Source: JABWBD01 sp040768665
GTDB lineage: Bacteria > Planctomycetota > Planctomycetia > Pirellulales > Thermoguttaceae
NCBI GenBank assembly: GCA_040768665.1
Contig: JAXGMN010000011.1
Coordinates: 62,001 to 126,000, forward strand
DNA: 64,000 nucleotides
Direction: 5' to 3'
The notes under the pieces are model-generated. The model was not told the origin of the DNA, searched no databases, and saw only the letters and a program-made list of their open reading frames with translations. Position numbers and translations under genes: made by a program. Below, piece by piece: positions 24,111 through 34,000 of this stretch; position 1 is the stretch's first letter; the number at the start of each line of letters is the position of its first letter.

Positions 24111-25640
24111 CTATTCCAGCCCCGGCTTCCGCGTGTGCCAGTCGGTTGCCTGCTGGAACATGTGGGCGGCCCGGAGCAGTCGCTCTTCTTCGAACGGCGG
24201 CGCCTGCAAGTGGAGCCCGATCGGAAGGCCGGCGGTGCTGATCCCGCAGGGAATGGAAATGCCGGCGATCCCCGCAAGGTTCGCGGCAACGGTATACAGA
24301 TCGAACAGGTACATGGACAGCGGATCACCGCTCCGCTCGCCGATCTTGAACGCCGGGGCCGGCGCGACCGGGCCGAGGATCATGTCCACTTCGCCGAAGG
24401 CTTTATCGAAGTCTCGCCGGATCAGCCGCCGCACCTTGAGCGCTTTGAGATAGTAGGCATCGTAGTAGCCGGCGCTCAGCGCGTAGGTACCCAGCATGAT
24501 GCGGCGTTTGACTTCGGTCCCGAATCCTTCCGCCCGTGTCCGACGGTACATTCGGACCAGGGGGTTATCGACTTCTTCGATGCCGGCGGCGGCCTGAGCC
24601 GCGCGCTCGGCTTCGAGTTCGGCCGACATCTCGCGCTCGTTGGTTCGATAGCCGTAGTGGACCCCGTCGTAGCGGGCCAGATTGCTCGAGGCTTCGCAAG
24701 GGGCGATGATGTAGTACGTGGCAACCGCGTACTTGCTGTGCGGCAGCGAGATTTCGCGGACGGCTGCGCCGAGCGACTCGTAGACCTTCACGGCCTCGCG
24801 AACCGCGGCCTCAACCTCGGTGTCCAGCCCTTCGCCGAAGTGCTCCCGAACCAGTCCGATCCGCAGGTCGGTTAGTGGCTCCCGGGTTGAAATGCTGTAC
24901 TGGGGCACCGGCCTGTTTACCGAGGTGGAATCCAGCCGGTCGTGGCCGGCAATCACTTCCAGGAGGATCGCGACGTCCTGGGCGGTCCGAGCCAGTGGGC
25001 CGGCCTGATCGAGGCTGCTGGCAAATGCGACCAGGCCATAGCGGCTGACACGGCCGTACGTGGGCTTCATCCCCGTGACACCGCACAGCCCGGCCGGCTG
25101 CCGGATCGATCCACCCGTGTCGGTGCCGACCGACAGCGGCGCCATCGACGCGGCGACGCACGCCGCTGCTCCACCGCTGGACCCGCCGGGAATTCGCTCG
25201 AGGTCCCAGGGGTTGCGGGTCAACTGGAAGGCCGAGTTCTCGGTCGACCCGCCCATGGCGAACTCGTCCATGTTCGTCTTGCCGATCAGCACGGCATCCG
25301 CCGCCTTGAGCCGGGCAACGACCGTGGCGTCGTAGGGCGGACGGAAATCTTGGAGCATGCGGGAGCCGCAGGTCGTCGGCTCGCCGGCCGTGCAGAGGAC
25401 GTCTTTCACCGCGACGGGAAGTCCGGCCAATCGGCCGACGGGCTCGCCCCGTTTTCGTCTGCGATCGATCTGCTCGGCCTTTGCCAGAGCGGCGTCGGCG
25501 TCAACACGGAGAAACGCCCCGATGTTCTTGTCGTGACGATCGATGCGTTCCAGCAGCGCCCGGGTGACCTGGACGGAGCTGACGCTGCCCGACTGAAGCT
25601 GGTCGAGAAGCTCTGCGGCGGTGGCATCGAAGAGCGACAT
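24111..25640 (-). CDS. gatA: Aspartyl/glutamyl-tRNA(Asn/Gln) amidotransferase subunit A
   Basis: 509 residues from ATG 25640 (the frame is open further up, to 25688). Amidase-signature enzyme that releases ammonia from glutamine for GatB. The Ser-cisSer-Lys triad is visible: Lys in GLPVAVKDVLCTAGEPT, Ser in PGGSSGGAAACVAA and the nucleophile region GTDTGGSIRQPAGLCG. The C-terminal GISIPCGISTAGLPIGLHLQ is typical. It begins 11 bases after gatC. Confidence 0.97.
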   Translation of the reverse strand: MSLFDATAAELLDQLQSGSVSSVQVTRALLERIDRHDKNIGAFLRVDADAALAKAEQIDRRRKRGEPVGRLAGLPVAVKDVLCTAGEPTTCGSRMLQDFRPPYDATVVARLKAADAVLIGKTNMDEFAMGGSTENSAFQLTRNPWDLERIPGGSSGGAAACVAASMAPLSVGTDTGGSIRQPAGLCGVTGMKPTYGRVSRYGLVAFASSLDQAGPLARTAQDVAILLEVIAGHDRLDSTSVNRPVPQYSISTREPLTDLRIGLVREHFGEGLDTEVEAAVREAVKVYESLGAAVREISLPHSKYAVATYYIIAPCEASSNLARYDGVHYGYRTNEREMSAELEAERAAQAAAGIEEVDNPLVRMYRRTRAEGFGTEVKRRIMLGTYALSAGYYDAYYLKALKVRRLIRRDFDKAFGEVDMILGPVAPAPAFKIGERSGDPLSMYLFDLYTVAANLAGIAGISIPCGISTAGLPIGLHLQAPPFEEERLLRAAHMFQQATDWHTRKPGLE

Positions 25641-25651
25641 GGGGTACTCGA

Positions 25652-25945
25652 CTACGCCTCGCCTAACACGGCGGGCACGCGGTAACATTCATCGTCGCGG
25701 TTGGGCGCATTGGCCAGCGCCTGTTCGCGCGGAAGACTCGCTTGGGCTCGGTCTTCGCGGAATACATCGGTAACGTCGACCGGGTGTGCCATGGGGTGCA
25801 CCTGGTCCGTATCCACTTCCGCCAGCAGCTCCATGTACTGGAGGATCTGTCCCATCTCGGCGGTCAATCGCACAACCTCGTCCGGCGAAAGCCGGAGCCG
25901 AGCCAACCGTGACACCTTTTCCACTTCGCCGGATGAGATGGACAT
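25652..25945 (-). CDS. gatC: Aspartyl/glutamyl-tRNA(Asn/Gln) amidotransferase subunit C
   Basis: 97 residues. Small clamp subunit linking GatA and GatB. Seen: EVEKVSRLARLRLSPDEVVR, the helix QILQYMELLAEVDTDQVHPM and REDRAQASLPREQALANAPN, all standard GatC segments. Upstream, an inverted repeat separates it from rpmB. Confidence 0.95.
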   Translation of the reverse strand: MSISSGEVEKVSRLARLRLSPDEVVRLTAEMGQILQYMELLAEVDTDQVHPMAHPVDVTDVFREDRAQASLPREQALANAPNRDDECYRVPAVLGEA

Positions 25946-25979
25946 AAGGGGCCGTAAGAAAACAAGTCATACACTTTGA

Positions 25980-26037
25980 CGTAGGGTGGATTTTAATCCA
26001 CCCGGAAAACAAGGGGTGGTTTGAAATCCACCCTACG
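25980..26037. repeat. gtagggtggatt inverted repeat
   Basis: Arms cgtagggtggattt (25980-25993) and aaatccaccctacg (26024-26037) are perfect inverses, with a second inner pair (ggattttaatcc). It sits between rpmB and gatC on the transcribed strand and could attenuate transcription, but lacks a T-run; a dispersed repeat is equally likely. Confidence 0.7.
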
Positions 26038-26076
26038 ACTATTTGCCAGCTTATTCTCTAGCGGCTCCTAACCGAC

Positions 26077-26460
26077 CTACTTCTTCTCGCGGGCCGCTTT
26101 CTCTTCCTTGGCCTTGCGGCGTTTGCGGGACTTCACCGTCTCCGGCTTCGCGGGAGCGGCTGCCGTCGCGGTCGGAGCCGCCTTCTCAGGCGATGCTTCA
26201 GCGGCCGGGAGCTTGAACGGGGCGCTGCGGATTGTCTTGGTGATCGCCCCACTTCGGATGCACCGGGTGCAAGCTCGGACCGATTTATTTGTGCCACTTG
26301 TGGTGGTAATTCGAACATTCTGGAGATTGGGTCGAAACTTCCGTCGGCTGATTCCAGTGACCTTAGTTCCCACACCGCCGAGGTACTTAGCCCGGCCGCG
26401 GGTGGTCACGCTGTTTCCCATACTCGGTTTCTTGCCACAGATTTCACAAACTTGGGCCAT
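26077..26460 (-). CDS. rpmB: 50S ribosomal protein L28 with extended C-terminus
   Basis: 127 residues; the L28 core is the first 80. MAQVCEICGKKPSMGNSVT carries the first CxxC of a zinc ribbon and RACTRCIRSGAI the second; RRKFRPNLQNVRI is the RNA-binding core. Residues 81-127 are an Ala/Pro/Lys-rich tail (KSRKRRKAKEEKAAREKK) not present in typical L28. Reading is leftward into gatC. Upstream (26461-26520) is the divergent gap to the sugar operon. Confidence 0.95.
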   Translation of the reverse strand: MAQVCEICGKKPSMGNSVTTRGRAKYLGGVGTKVTGISRRKFRPNLQNVRITTTSGTNKSVRACTRCIRSGAITKTIRSAPFKLPAAEASPEKAAPTATAAAPAKPETVKSRKRRKAKEEKAAREKK

Positions 26461-26505
26461 CGGACTTCTCTTTCATTTCCTCTCGAACCGCGCAAGCCTG
26501 CAAAG

Positions 26506-26598
26506 GCTGCTGAAAAAGTGTGGTCCGGAGACTCCGTAGCCGGACAGCGCGGGCCAGGGAGTGTCCCGCCTACACTGAAAACCGCACTTTTTCCGCAG
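26506..26598. repeat. ctgctgaaaaagtg...cactttttccgcag inverted repeat
   Basis: Arm gctgctgaaaaagtg (26506-26520) is an imperfect inverse of cactttttccgcag (26585-26598), bounding a 93-base MITE-like unit. The end resembles gctgttgaaaaa at 18494 and 41982. It lies in the divergent region between rpmB and the isomerase gene and may affect either promoter. Confidence 0.65.
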
Positions 26599-26809
26599 TC
26601 TCCTACGGGGGCGACGACAGACGAAACTCACAATATACCCTGTGTGCCGGCCAACACAAGGGCGAACCCCACTGCGGCAGCATTCAAGGTATCGCAGGAC
26701 GCTTGACTGAGTTTCCCCCCACTCGAACCCCCATGGCGCGGCTGTGGTAAGTTGCTATCATGGCCCTCGGTGGAAATGGGTCGAGATTCGCTTTGGAAGG
26801 AGTGGTGCA

Positions 26810-28165
26810 GTGCGCAAGATCAGGGCGGCGTTCGCCGGATTCGGGGAAGTGAATACTCCTCGCGAGATCATCGACCGGAAGTGCGCCGAAGCACGGCGGC
26901 ACCTGGAGCAGCAGGGAATCGAGGTTGTCGGCCCCGAACCCGTGAGCGACGATCCGGAAGGGCGCGACGTCGCCCGGGCGCAAGCGGAGTTGGCGGGGCA
27001 GGAGTTCGATCTGTTGGTTGTTTGCCTTGCCGGTTGGATTCCGTCGCACGCGGTGATCAGCGTGGTCGACGCATTTCGCCACAAGCCGATGCTGCTGTGG
27101 GGACTGACCGGCTGGCGCGAAGGGGATCGTTTCGTGACGACCGCCGACCAGGCCGGGACGACCGCGCTGCGCAAACCGATGGCAGACCTCGGCTACCGGT
27201 TCAAATATGTGGTGAACTATCTCGGCCGTGAGCCGGACATGCAGAAGATCCTCAGCTTTGCCAGCGCCGCGCGCGCGGCGTCGCTCCTTCGTGGAGCGAG
27301 GATCGGCGAGATGGGCTATCGCGACATGCGGCTCTACGCAACCCTGCACGACGGCGTTTCCCTGCGCGCGAAGATCGGTCCGGAGGTCGAGGTCTTTGAG
27401 ATGCTCGAGATGGTCCAGACGATGGAGACGCTTGAGGCTTCGGAGGTTTCCCGGCTGGCGGATGCCGTCGGAGAGCGGTGGCAATTCGTGAAGCCGCCGA
27501 AAGAAGGTACGGTGGAAAACGCGGTGCGACTCTACCTGGCCGTGAGCCGGAAGATCAAGGAGCGCGACTACCAGGCGGTTTCGCTCATCGACGTCGACGG
27601 CGTGAAGAAGCTCTTGGGCTTTGCTCCCGCCGGCACCTTCATGCTTCTGCACGAAGAGGACGACGTCTGCACGATCCCCGAGAACGACACGCTCGGAGCC
27701 GTCACCCAGTTGATCACGCGTTATCTGACGGGCCAGGCGGCCGCATACATGGAGTTTTACGAGTTCACGGAAAACGGCATGTTAATGGGCGTGCCCGACT
27801 ACGTGCCGACGGAGATCGTCGACGGCCCCGTCACGGTCATGCCCACGGCCTTCGGGGAGTTTGGCGAAGGGCTGTTGAATGTCTCGCGAGTGAAGACCGG
27901 GCGCGTGACGCTGGCAAGGCTTACCTACACGGGCAACCGGTACGGGATGCATATTGCCACCGGCGAGGCACGTTCGCCGCGAAAATGGGAAGAGGCCGGT
28001 TGGGCTCCACCGGCCCCGCAGTTGCCCAGCCTGGAGATTGTGCTGGACGGACCCATCGACGACTTCATTCAGAAGGTGCTCGGGCAGCACTATATCCTCT
28101 CGTACGGCGATCACCGGGAAGCGCTGGTGGATCTGTGCAATCTGCTGGGAGTGGAGGTAATCTGA
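26810..28165 (+). CDS. L-fucose isomerase-like protein
   Basis: 451 residues from GTG 26810, with GGAAGGAG 6 bases upstream; the frame upstream of it is not coding in character. The family interconverts aldoses and ketoses with Mn2+. Seen: N-terminal Rossmann-like IRAAFAGFGEVNTPREIID, FDLLVVCLAGWIPSHAVISV, LLWGLTGWREGDR, then the metal-site region SLIDVDGVKKLLGFAP (Glu/Asp) and LHEEDDVCTIPENDTLGAVT, and the C-terminal HYILSYGDHREALVDLCNLL with the His ligand. It heads an operon with an FGGY kinase (27-base gap) and a dehydrogenase. Substrate not fixed by sequence. Confidence 0.85.
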   Translation: MRKIRAAFAGFGEVNTPREIIDRKCAEARRHLEQQGIEVVGPEPVSDDPEGRDVARAQAELAGQEFDLLVVCLAGWIPSHAVISVVDAFRHKPMLLWGLTGWREGDRFVTTADQAGTTALRKPMADLGYRFKYVVNYLGREPDMQKILSFASAARAASLLRGARIGEMGYRDMRLYATLHDGVSLRAKIGPEVEVFEMLEMVQTMETLEASEVSRLADAVGERWQFVKPPKEGTVENAVRLYLAVSRKIKERDYQAVSLIDVDGVKKLLGFAPAGTFMLLHEEDDVCTIPENDTLGAVTQLITRYLTGQAAAYMEFYEFTENGMLMGVPDYVPTEIVDGPVTVMPTAFGEFGEGLLNVSRVKTGRVTLARLTYTGNRYGMHIATGEARSPRKWEEAGWAPPAPQLPSLEIVLDGPIDDFIQKVLGQHYILSYGDHREALVDLCNLLGVEVI

Positions 28166-28192
28166 ATTCGTTCACCGCAGCAAGGCGACGTG

Positions 28193-29674
28193 ATGCAGTA
28201 TCTCCTTTCGTTGGATGCCGGAACGACTTCGCTGAAGGCCGTGCTGTTCGACAAGCAAGGCCGCCAGGTCGCCTCGCACGCGGAAGAATATGAGCTCCTC
28301 AGGCCGGGGCCGGACATCGTCGAACTGGACCCGGAGACCTATTGGCAGGCCGCCAAAACGTCGATCCGTGCGGTGCTCGACGCGAGCCGGATCACGGCCG
28401 GCGACATTGCGGCGATCGGGGTCACAAGCCAGGGCGAAACGCTTACGGTCGTCGACCGCGATGGAAAACCGCTGCGGCCGTCGATCGTCTGGCTCGATAA
28501 CCGCAGCCGGGAGGAATCGGATGCCTTGGACCGGGAGTTCAGCCCGGACACGGTCTACCGCATCACCGGCCAGCCCGAGATGATCCCCACGTGGTCGGCG
28601 ACGCGGATCCTCTGGCTCAAGCGGCATGAACCGGAGGTATTCGAGCGGGCGCACAGGTACCTGATGGTGGAGGACTACTTGATTTACCGGCTGACGGGCC
28701 GGTATGCGACGGATCGGGCGCTATGCCCTTCGACACTCTATTACGATCTCACGACGGGCCGGTGGTGGCCCGAAATGCTCAAGTACCTGGGCGTTCGCGA
28801 AGAGCAACTGCCGGAATTGAGGGACTCGGGAGAGGTCGCCGGAGAAACTCACGAGGCGGCGGCCCGCGAGACCGGCTTGCGGCAGGGAACGGTTGTCACG
28901 ACTGCGCCCATCGATCAGGTCGCCGGGGCTGTCGGCGCCGGAAACCTGGAACCGGGCGTGATTACGGAGACCACCGGCGCCGCTTTGGCGATCTGTGCAA
29001 CGCTGGACGAGCCTGTGTACGACCCGATGCGGCGAATCGGACTCTACGCCCACGCGATTCGCGGGCAGTATGTGCTGCTGCCATGGATCCCGACGGCCGG
29101 CATGGTGCTCCGCTGGTTCCGCGACGAGTTGGGAGGAGGCACGGATTACGACCAGCTCGCCGAAGAGGCCGGCGCGGTTGCTCCGGGCTCCGAGGGGCTG
29201 ATTGTCCTGCCGCACCTGAGCGGATCCGGATCGCCGGACCCGGATCCGCGGGTGAAAGGCGTTTTCTGGGGCGCAACGTTGGGCCACCGGCGGGGCCACT
29301 TCGTGCGGGCGATCATGGAATCGATCGCGTATGTGCTGCGCAGCAATCTTCTGCTTCTGGAAGACCTCGGGATGGAGATTCGGGAGGTCCGGTCGCTGGG
29401 CGGGGCCGCTCGGAACGACTTGTGGCTGCAGATCAAAGCCGACGTTTGCCGGAAAGATCTTCTGGTGATGGCCTGCGACGAGGCGGCCTCGCTCGGGGTC
29501 GCGATGCTCGCCTCGGTAGCGGCGGGCATTCATGCGGATCTGCGAGCGGCCAAAGACGCGATGGTCGAGGTTCGCAAGCGAGTTTCGTTTGATCCGGCAT
29601 CGGCCGCGAGATACGATGCGGGCTATCGGCGGTCTGCCGACCTCTATCGGCATGTCAAGGGTTTGTTTGAATAA
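28193..29674 (+). CDS. FGGY-family carbohydrate kinase (xylulokinase-like)
   Basis: 493 residues from ATG 28193 (GTG 28190 also possible). ATP-dependent sugar kinase with two actin-like domains: YLLSLDAGTTSLKAVLFDKQ (phosphate-1 motif), IAAIGVTSQGETLTVVDRDG, IVWLDNRS, the catalytic base region TTAPIDQVAGAVGAGNLEPG and, in domain II, ESIAYVLRSNLLLLEDLG and VRSLGGAARNDLWLQIKADV (the FGGY GG.a.n..w.Q..AD signature). It would phosphorylate the ketose from the upstream isomerase. Confidence 0.92.
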   Translation: MQYLLSLDAGTTSLKAVLFDKQGRQVASHAEEYELLRPGPDIVELDPETYWQAAKTSIRAVLDASRITAGDIAAIGVTSQGETLTVVDRDGKPLRPSIVWLDNRSREESDALDREFSPDTVYRITGQPEMIPTWSATRILWLKRHEPEVFERAHRYLMVEDYLIYRLTGRYATDRALCPSTLYYDLTTGRWWPEMLKYLGVREEQLPELRDSGEVAGETHEAAARETGLRQGTVVTTAPIDQVAGAVGAGNLEPGVITETTGAALAICATLDEPVYDPMRRIGLYAHAIRGQYVLLPWIPTAGMVLRWFRDELGGGTDYDQLAEEAGAVAPGSEGLIVLPHLSGSGSPDPDPRVKGVFWGATLGHRRGHFVRAIMESIAYVLRSNLLLLEDLGMEIREVRSLGGAARNDLWLQIKADVCRKDLLVMACDEAASLGVAMLASVAAGIHADLRAAKDAMVEVRKRVSFDPASAARYDAGYRRSADLYRHVKGLFE

Positions 29675-29698
29675 TTCCACTGATGCAGGGAGTCGTGC

Positions 29699-30880
29699 AT
29701 GAACACGGTGAATGTAGCTTTGATCGGCCAGGGATTCATGGGGCGTTCGCATTCCAACGCATGGGGGCAGGTGGGCAAGTTCTTCAAGCCGCCCGTCAAG
29801 GCCGTGATGCACACGGTTTTCGGTCAGCCGGAAGAGAACCCCCAGGTGTTCGCCGAGAACTGGGGCTGGAAGAATGTGTCGACGGACTGGGAGAGCCTCG
29901 TCCGGTCGCCGGATATCGGGCTGGTCGACGTGGTGACGCCGACCTATATGCATGCCCCGGTTGCCTTGGCAGCCGTGCAAGCGGGCAAGCATTGCGCGTG
30001 TGAAAAGCCGGTCGACGCAACGCTGAAGGGCGCTCGCGAGATGGCCGAGGCGGCCAAGGCGGCGAGAGTCAAGACGTTTGTCTGGTACAACTACCGCCGC
30101 TGCCCGGCGGTCGGGCTGGCTCACCGGCTGGTCAAAGAGGGCGCCTTGGGCGAGATCCGGCACGTGCGGGCGACGTACCTCCAGGACTGGGCAGGCGAGT
30201 CGACGCCGCTGATGTGGCGATTCACCAAGGAACTGTGCGGTTCGGGTGCCCACGGCGACTTGAACGCGCACATCGTGGACATGACCCGCTTCGTCACCGG
30301 CCAGGAGATCACCGAGGTCGTCGGAGCGGTTGCGGAAACGTTCATCAAGCGTCGCAAGCTGCTCAAAGGCGTGGTGGCAGGGCAGATCACGGCCGGGCTG
30401 CAAGCCTCGGAGGAGGAGGGCGATGTGACCGTCGACGACACGCTCCTTTTCCTCGCCCGGTTCTCCGGTGGGGCGGTCGCCAGCTTCGAGGCCGCACGGC
30501 AGGCCACCGGCAACCAGAACCGCAATACGTTCGAGATCAACGGCACGAAGGGCGCGCTGAAATTCGACTTCGAGCGGATGAACGAACTTCAGTTCTACGA
30601 TGCCACGCGGCCCCGCGCGGTCCAGGGGTGGACCACGATCATGTGCACGCATGGCGGCGATCACCCGTACGTGGCCAACTGGTGGCCGGACGCCCACATC
30701 ATCGGCTACGAGCACGGTTTCACGAACCAGGCTTACGACATTCTCAGGGTCATCGCGGGCGAGGAGCCGACACTGCCCATCCCCGATTTCGCCGATGCAT
30801 ACCAGACCCAGCGGGTGCTTGAAGCGGCAATGATCTCCGCCGAGGAAAAACACGCGGTGAGCATCGCAGACGTAAAGTAG
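29699..30880 (+). CDS. Gfo/Idh/MocA family oxidoreductase, cytoplasmic
   Basis: 393 residues, no signal peptide. VNVALIGQGFMGRSHSNAWG is the dinucleotide loop, CACEKPVDATLKGAREMAE the catalytic EKP helix, NYRRCPAVGLAHRLVKEGAL the substrate helix and GDLNAHIVDMTRFVTGQEI the conserved Asp/His pair. It lies 24 bases after the kinase and completes a three-gene operon (isomerase, kinase, NAD(P)-sugar dehydrogenase). The operon probably catabolises a deoxy- or branched sugar from degraded polysaccharide. Confidence 0.92.
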   Translation: MNTVNVALIGQGFMGRSHSNAWGQVGKFFKPPVKAVMHTVFGQPEENPQVFAENWGWKNVSTDWESLVRSPDIGLVDVVTPTYMHAPVALAAVQAGKHCACEKPVDATLKGAREMAEAAKAARVKTFVWYNYRRCPAVGLAHRLVKEGALGEIRHVRATYLQDWAGESTPLMWRFTKELCGSGAHGDLNAHIVDMTRFVTGQEITEVVGAVAETFIKRRKLLKGVVAGQITAGLQASEEEGDVTVDDTLLFLARFSGGAVASFEAARQATGNQNRNTFEINGTKGALKFDFERMNELQFYDATRPRAVQGWTTIMCTHGGDHPYVANWWPDAHIIGYEHGFTNQAYDILRVIAGEEPTLPIPDFADAYQTQRVLEAAMISAEEKHAVSIADVK

Positions 30881-30906
30881 CCTGATCCACCCGGCTGCTT
30901 TCGAGC

Positions 30907-30960
30907 GGCCGTAACCGTTCACGGGTCAGAGGGACGGGGCCATGTTTTCGGCTAACTTCA
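30907..30960. repeat. ggccgtaaccgttcacggg repeat, half element
   Basis: About 54 bases (gtaaccgttcacggg, then gggacggggccatgttttcg and gctaact) match 38807-38867 closely. The right arm that would make it palindromic is missing here. It lies between the sugar operon and the histidine kinase gene. Confidence 0.75.
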
Positions 30961-31009
30961 TTCTTCTTCTGGCTCTTGGTCGGGGTGTGGACCGGGTAAA
31001 CGAAAATCC

Positions 31010-34000
31010 ATGAGCAAGGCGAACATACTGATCGTGGAAGACGAGTCGATCGTCGCCGAAGACCTGGCGAGCAAACTGCGGCGGCTCGGTTACGAGATCG
31101 CCGGGATCGCCTCGGAAGGCAACGACGCCGTCGCCCTGGCCTGCGGTGAGCGTCCGCAACTGGTGCTGATGGACATTTCCCTGCATGGGCCGATGGACGG
31201 CATTGAAGCCGCAGACACGATCCGCCGCCGCCACGACGTGCCCGTGATCTACCTCACGACCCATAGCGACCCTGCCACGTTCGCCCGCGCCAAGATCACC
31301 GATCCGTTTGGATACATTCTGAAACCGTTCGACGAACGCGATCTGGCCGCCCAGATCGAGCTAGCGCTGTACAAGCACCAGGCCGACCGGCAACTTCGCC
31401 AGCAGCACGAGTGGCTGCGGGTTATGCTCACCAGCATCGGCGATGCGGTGATCGCCACCGATGCCGAGGGTCGAATCACCTTTGTCAATCCCGTGGCCGA
31501 AGCGCTTACCGGCTGGAAGGCCGAGGAGGCGGCGGGGCAGCCCGTCCAGTGCGTGTTTCGCGTCATGAACGAGGAGACGGGAGAGCCTTTGGAAGAGCCC
31601 GTCGCTCGGGTTCTGCGCGAGGGCCGCGCCGTGGAATTGGCCAACCATGCCGCGCTCGTGACCAAGGACGGTCGCGCGGTGCCCGTCGAGGACAGCGCCG
31701 CCCCGATCCTCGACGCTGCCGGCCGGGTGATCGGCGTGGTGCTCGTGTTCCACGACGTTACCGAGAAACGGCGGGCCGACGAGGCGTTGCGACAAAGCCG
31801 CGAGGACCTCGATCTGGCCCAGGAAGTCGGGCAAATCGGATGGTGGCGTCTCGACACCCGGCGCAACGTGTTGTCCTGGTCCGACCAGAACCATCGTATC
31901 TTCGGTGTTCCGAAGGGAACGCCGCTGAGTTACGAGACGTTCCTGTCGATCGTGCATCCCGACGACCGGCACCACGTCGATACGCATTGGAACGCCGCTC
32001 TGCGCGGCGAACCCTACGACGTCGAGCACCGCATCGTGGCAGACGGGCAGGTGAAATGGGTGCGCGAAAAAGCCTACCTGGAGTTCGGCGAAAGGGGCGA
32101 ATTGCTGGGCGGCTTCGGAACTACGCAGGACATTACCGGCCGCAAGCGGGCCGAGGACCGTGCCGCGCTGCTCTCCGACGTGACGGCCCAATTGCTTGCC
32201 AGTGCCCACCCGCAGCAGATTGTCGAAACGCTCTGCCGCCGCGTGATAGACCACCTCGGCTGCCATGTGTTCTTCAATTTTCTCCTCGACGACGAATCGG
32301 GCCGCCTGCATCTCAACGCCTGCGCCGGCATTTCCGAGGAAGCCGCCCGCGAAATCGAATGGCTCGACCTCGGAGTGGCGGTGTGTGGTTGCGTGGCACG
32401 CGACGGCTGCCGTATCGTCGCCCCGCATATCCAGACGACCCCCGATCCCCGTACCGAGATGATCCGCGGTTTCGGCATCCAGGCATACGCCTGCCATCCG
32501 CTGATCAACCAGAATCAGACGATCGGCACGCTTTCGTTCGGCTCGCGGACCAGGCCCACGTTTGCCGACGATGAGCTGGAGCTTATGAGAGCCGTGGCCG
32601 ACCACGTGGCCATCGCGATGCAGCGAGTCCGCCTGCTGGAGTCGCTCAAGCGCCACGCGCGCGCTGCCGAAGCCGCCAACGAGGCGAAGAGCCAGTTTCT
32701 GGCCAATATGAGTCACGAGTTGCGGACGCCGATGAACGCCATCCTCGGCATGATCGACGTGGCACTCCCGAAGACCACTGACCCGACCGTCTTGGACTGC
32801 CTGCAAACCGCCAAGGGGTCGGCCGATCTGCTCTTGACCTTGCTGAACGACCTCTTGGACTCGGCCAAGATCGATTCGGGCAAGCTGGAACTGGAGTCGG
32901 CCCCCTTCAGCCTGCGGCGGATGTTGGCCCAGATCACGCACGTCTTGTCGGTACGGGCAAGCGAGAAAGGGCTGTCCTTCTACTGCCGAGTGCCCGACCA
33001 GACGCCGGACGCAGTCGTGGGCGACCGGATGCGATTGCAGCAGGTCCTGCTCAATCTGGCAGGGAACGCCATCAAGTTCACCGAGCGCGGTGAAGTGGAG
33101 ATCAGTCTTCACGCATTGTCGCACGATGGCGAAGCCTGCCTGGAGTTTGCGGTACGCGACACGGGCATCGGCATTCCCCATTCCGGCCTGGAACGTCTCT
33201 TCCAACCCTTTGCCCAGGCCGACGCTTCCATGGCCCGGCGTTTCGGAGGCACGGGACTGGGGCTTTCCATCTGCAAACGCCTCGTGGAAATGATGGGCGG
33301 TACGATCAGCGTCGAAAGCGAACTGGGCAGAGGAAGCACGTTCTTTTTCGCCATCCGCCTGCCTTTGGCGAGCGAAGTCCCTCCCGATTTCCAGGCCCCT
33401 GCCGTTCTTCCGTCGCCAGCATGCGGCCCATTGCGAGTTTTACTGGTGGAAGACAATCCGGCCAATCAGAAATTGGCCACCTACATCTTGCAGGACCGGG
33501 GCCACATGGTCGAGATCGCCGGAGATGGCGAAGAGGCAATCTGCTTGACCGAGCAGAACCGCTATGATGTGATCCTCATGGACGTGCAGATGCCGGGAAT
33601 GAATGGCCTGGAAGCCACGGAAGCAATTCGCAAACGCGAAAGCGGCAACAGCCAGGTCCCGATCATCGCCATGACCGCCCACGCCATGCGGGGAGACCGC
33701 GAGCGGTGCCTGGCGGCCGGGATGGACGGCTACCTCTCCAAGCCGGTGAATGTCCAAGAGATGATCGGGTTGGTCGAGGCTCTGGGTTGCGGCGGCGTAG
33801 CTTCGCTCCAACTCGACTCGGTATCGTCGAGCCCCAAGGCATTGTCGCCGACAACAACGCTCGTCTTCAATCCTGACGAGGCGGTTACACGGTGTTTCAA
33901 CAGCGCCGACATGGTGTCGCAGATGATCCGGTGTTTCTACGATGAAGTGGAAAACCTGTTCCCGCAGATGCGTGCTGCCCTGCAAAAGGGCGACCTCGTG

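Noticed and set aside
28721..30922. 733-residue minus-strand open frame over the kinase and dehydrogenase genes
   Set aside because: It is antisense to two clear genes and its composition (Arg/His/Val-rich, no motif) is what high third-position GC produces.
31361..33205. 614-residue minus-strand frame under the histidine kinase
   Set aside because: Antisense shadow; the plus strand has a full set of domain motifs.
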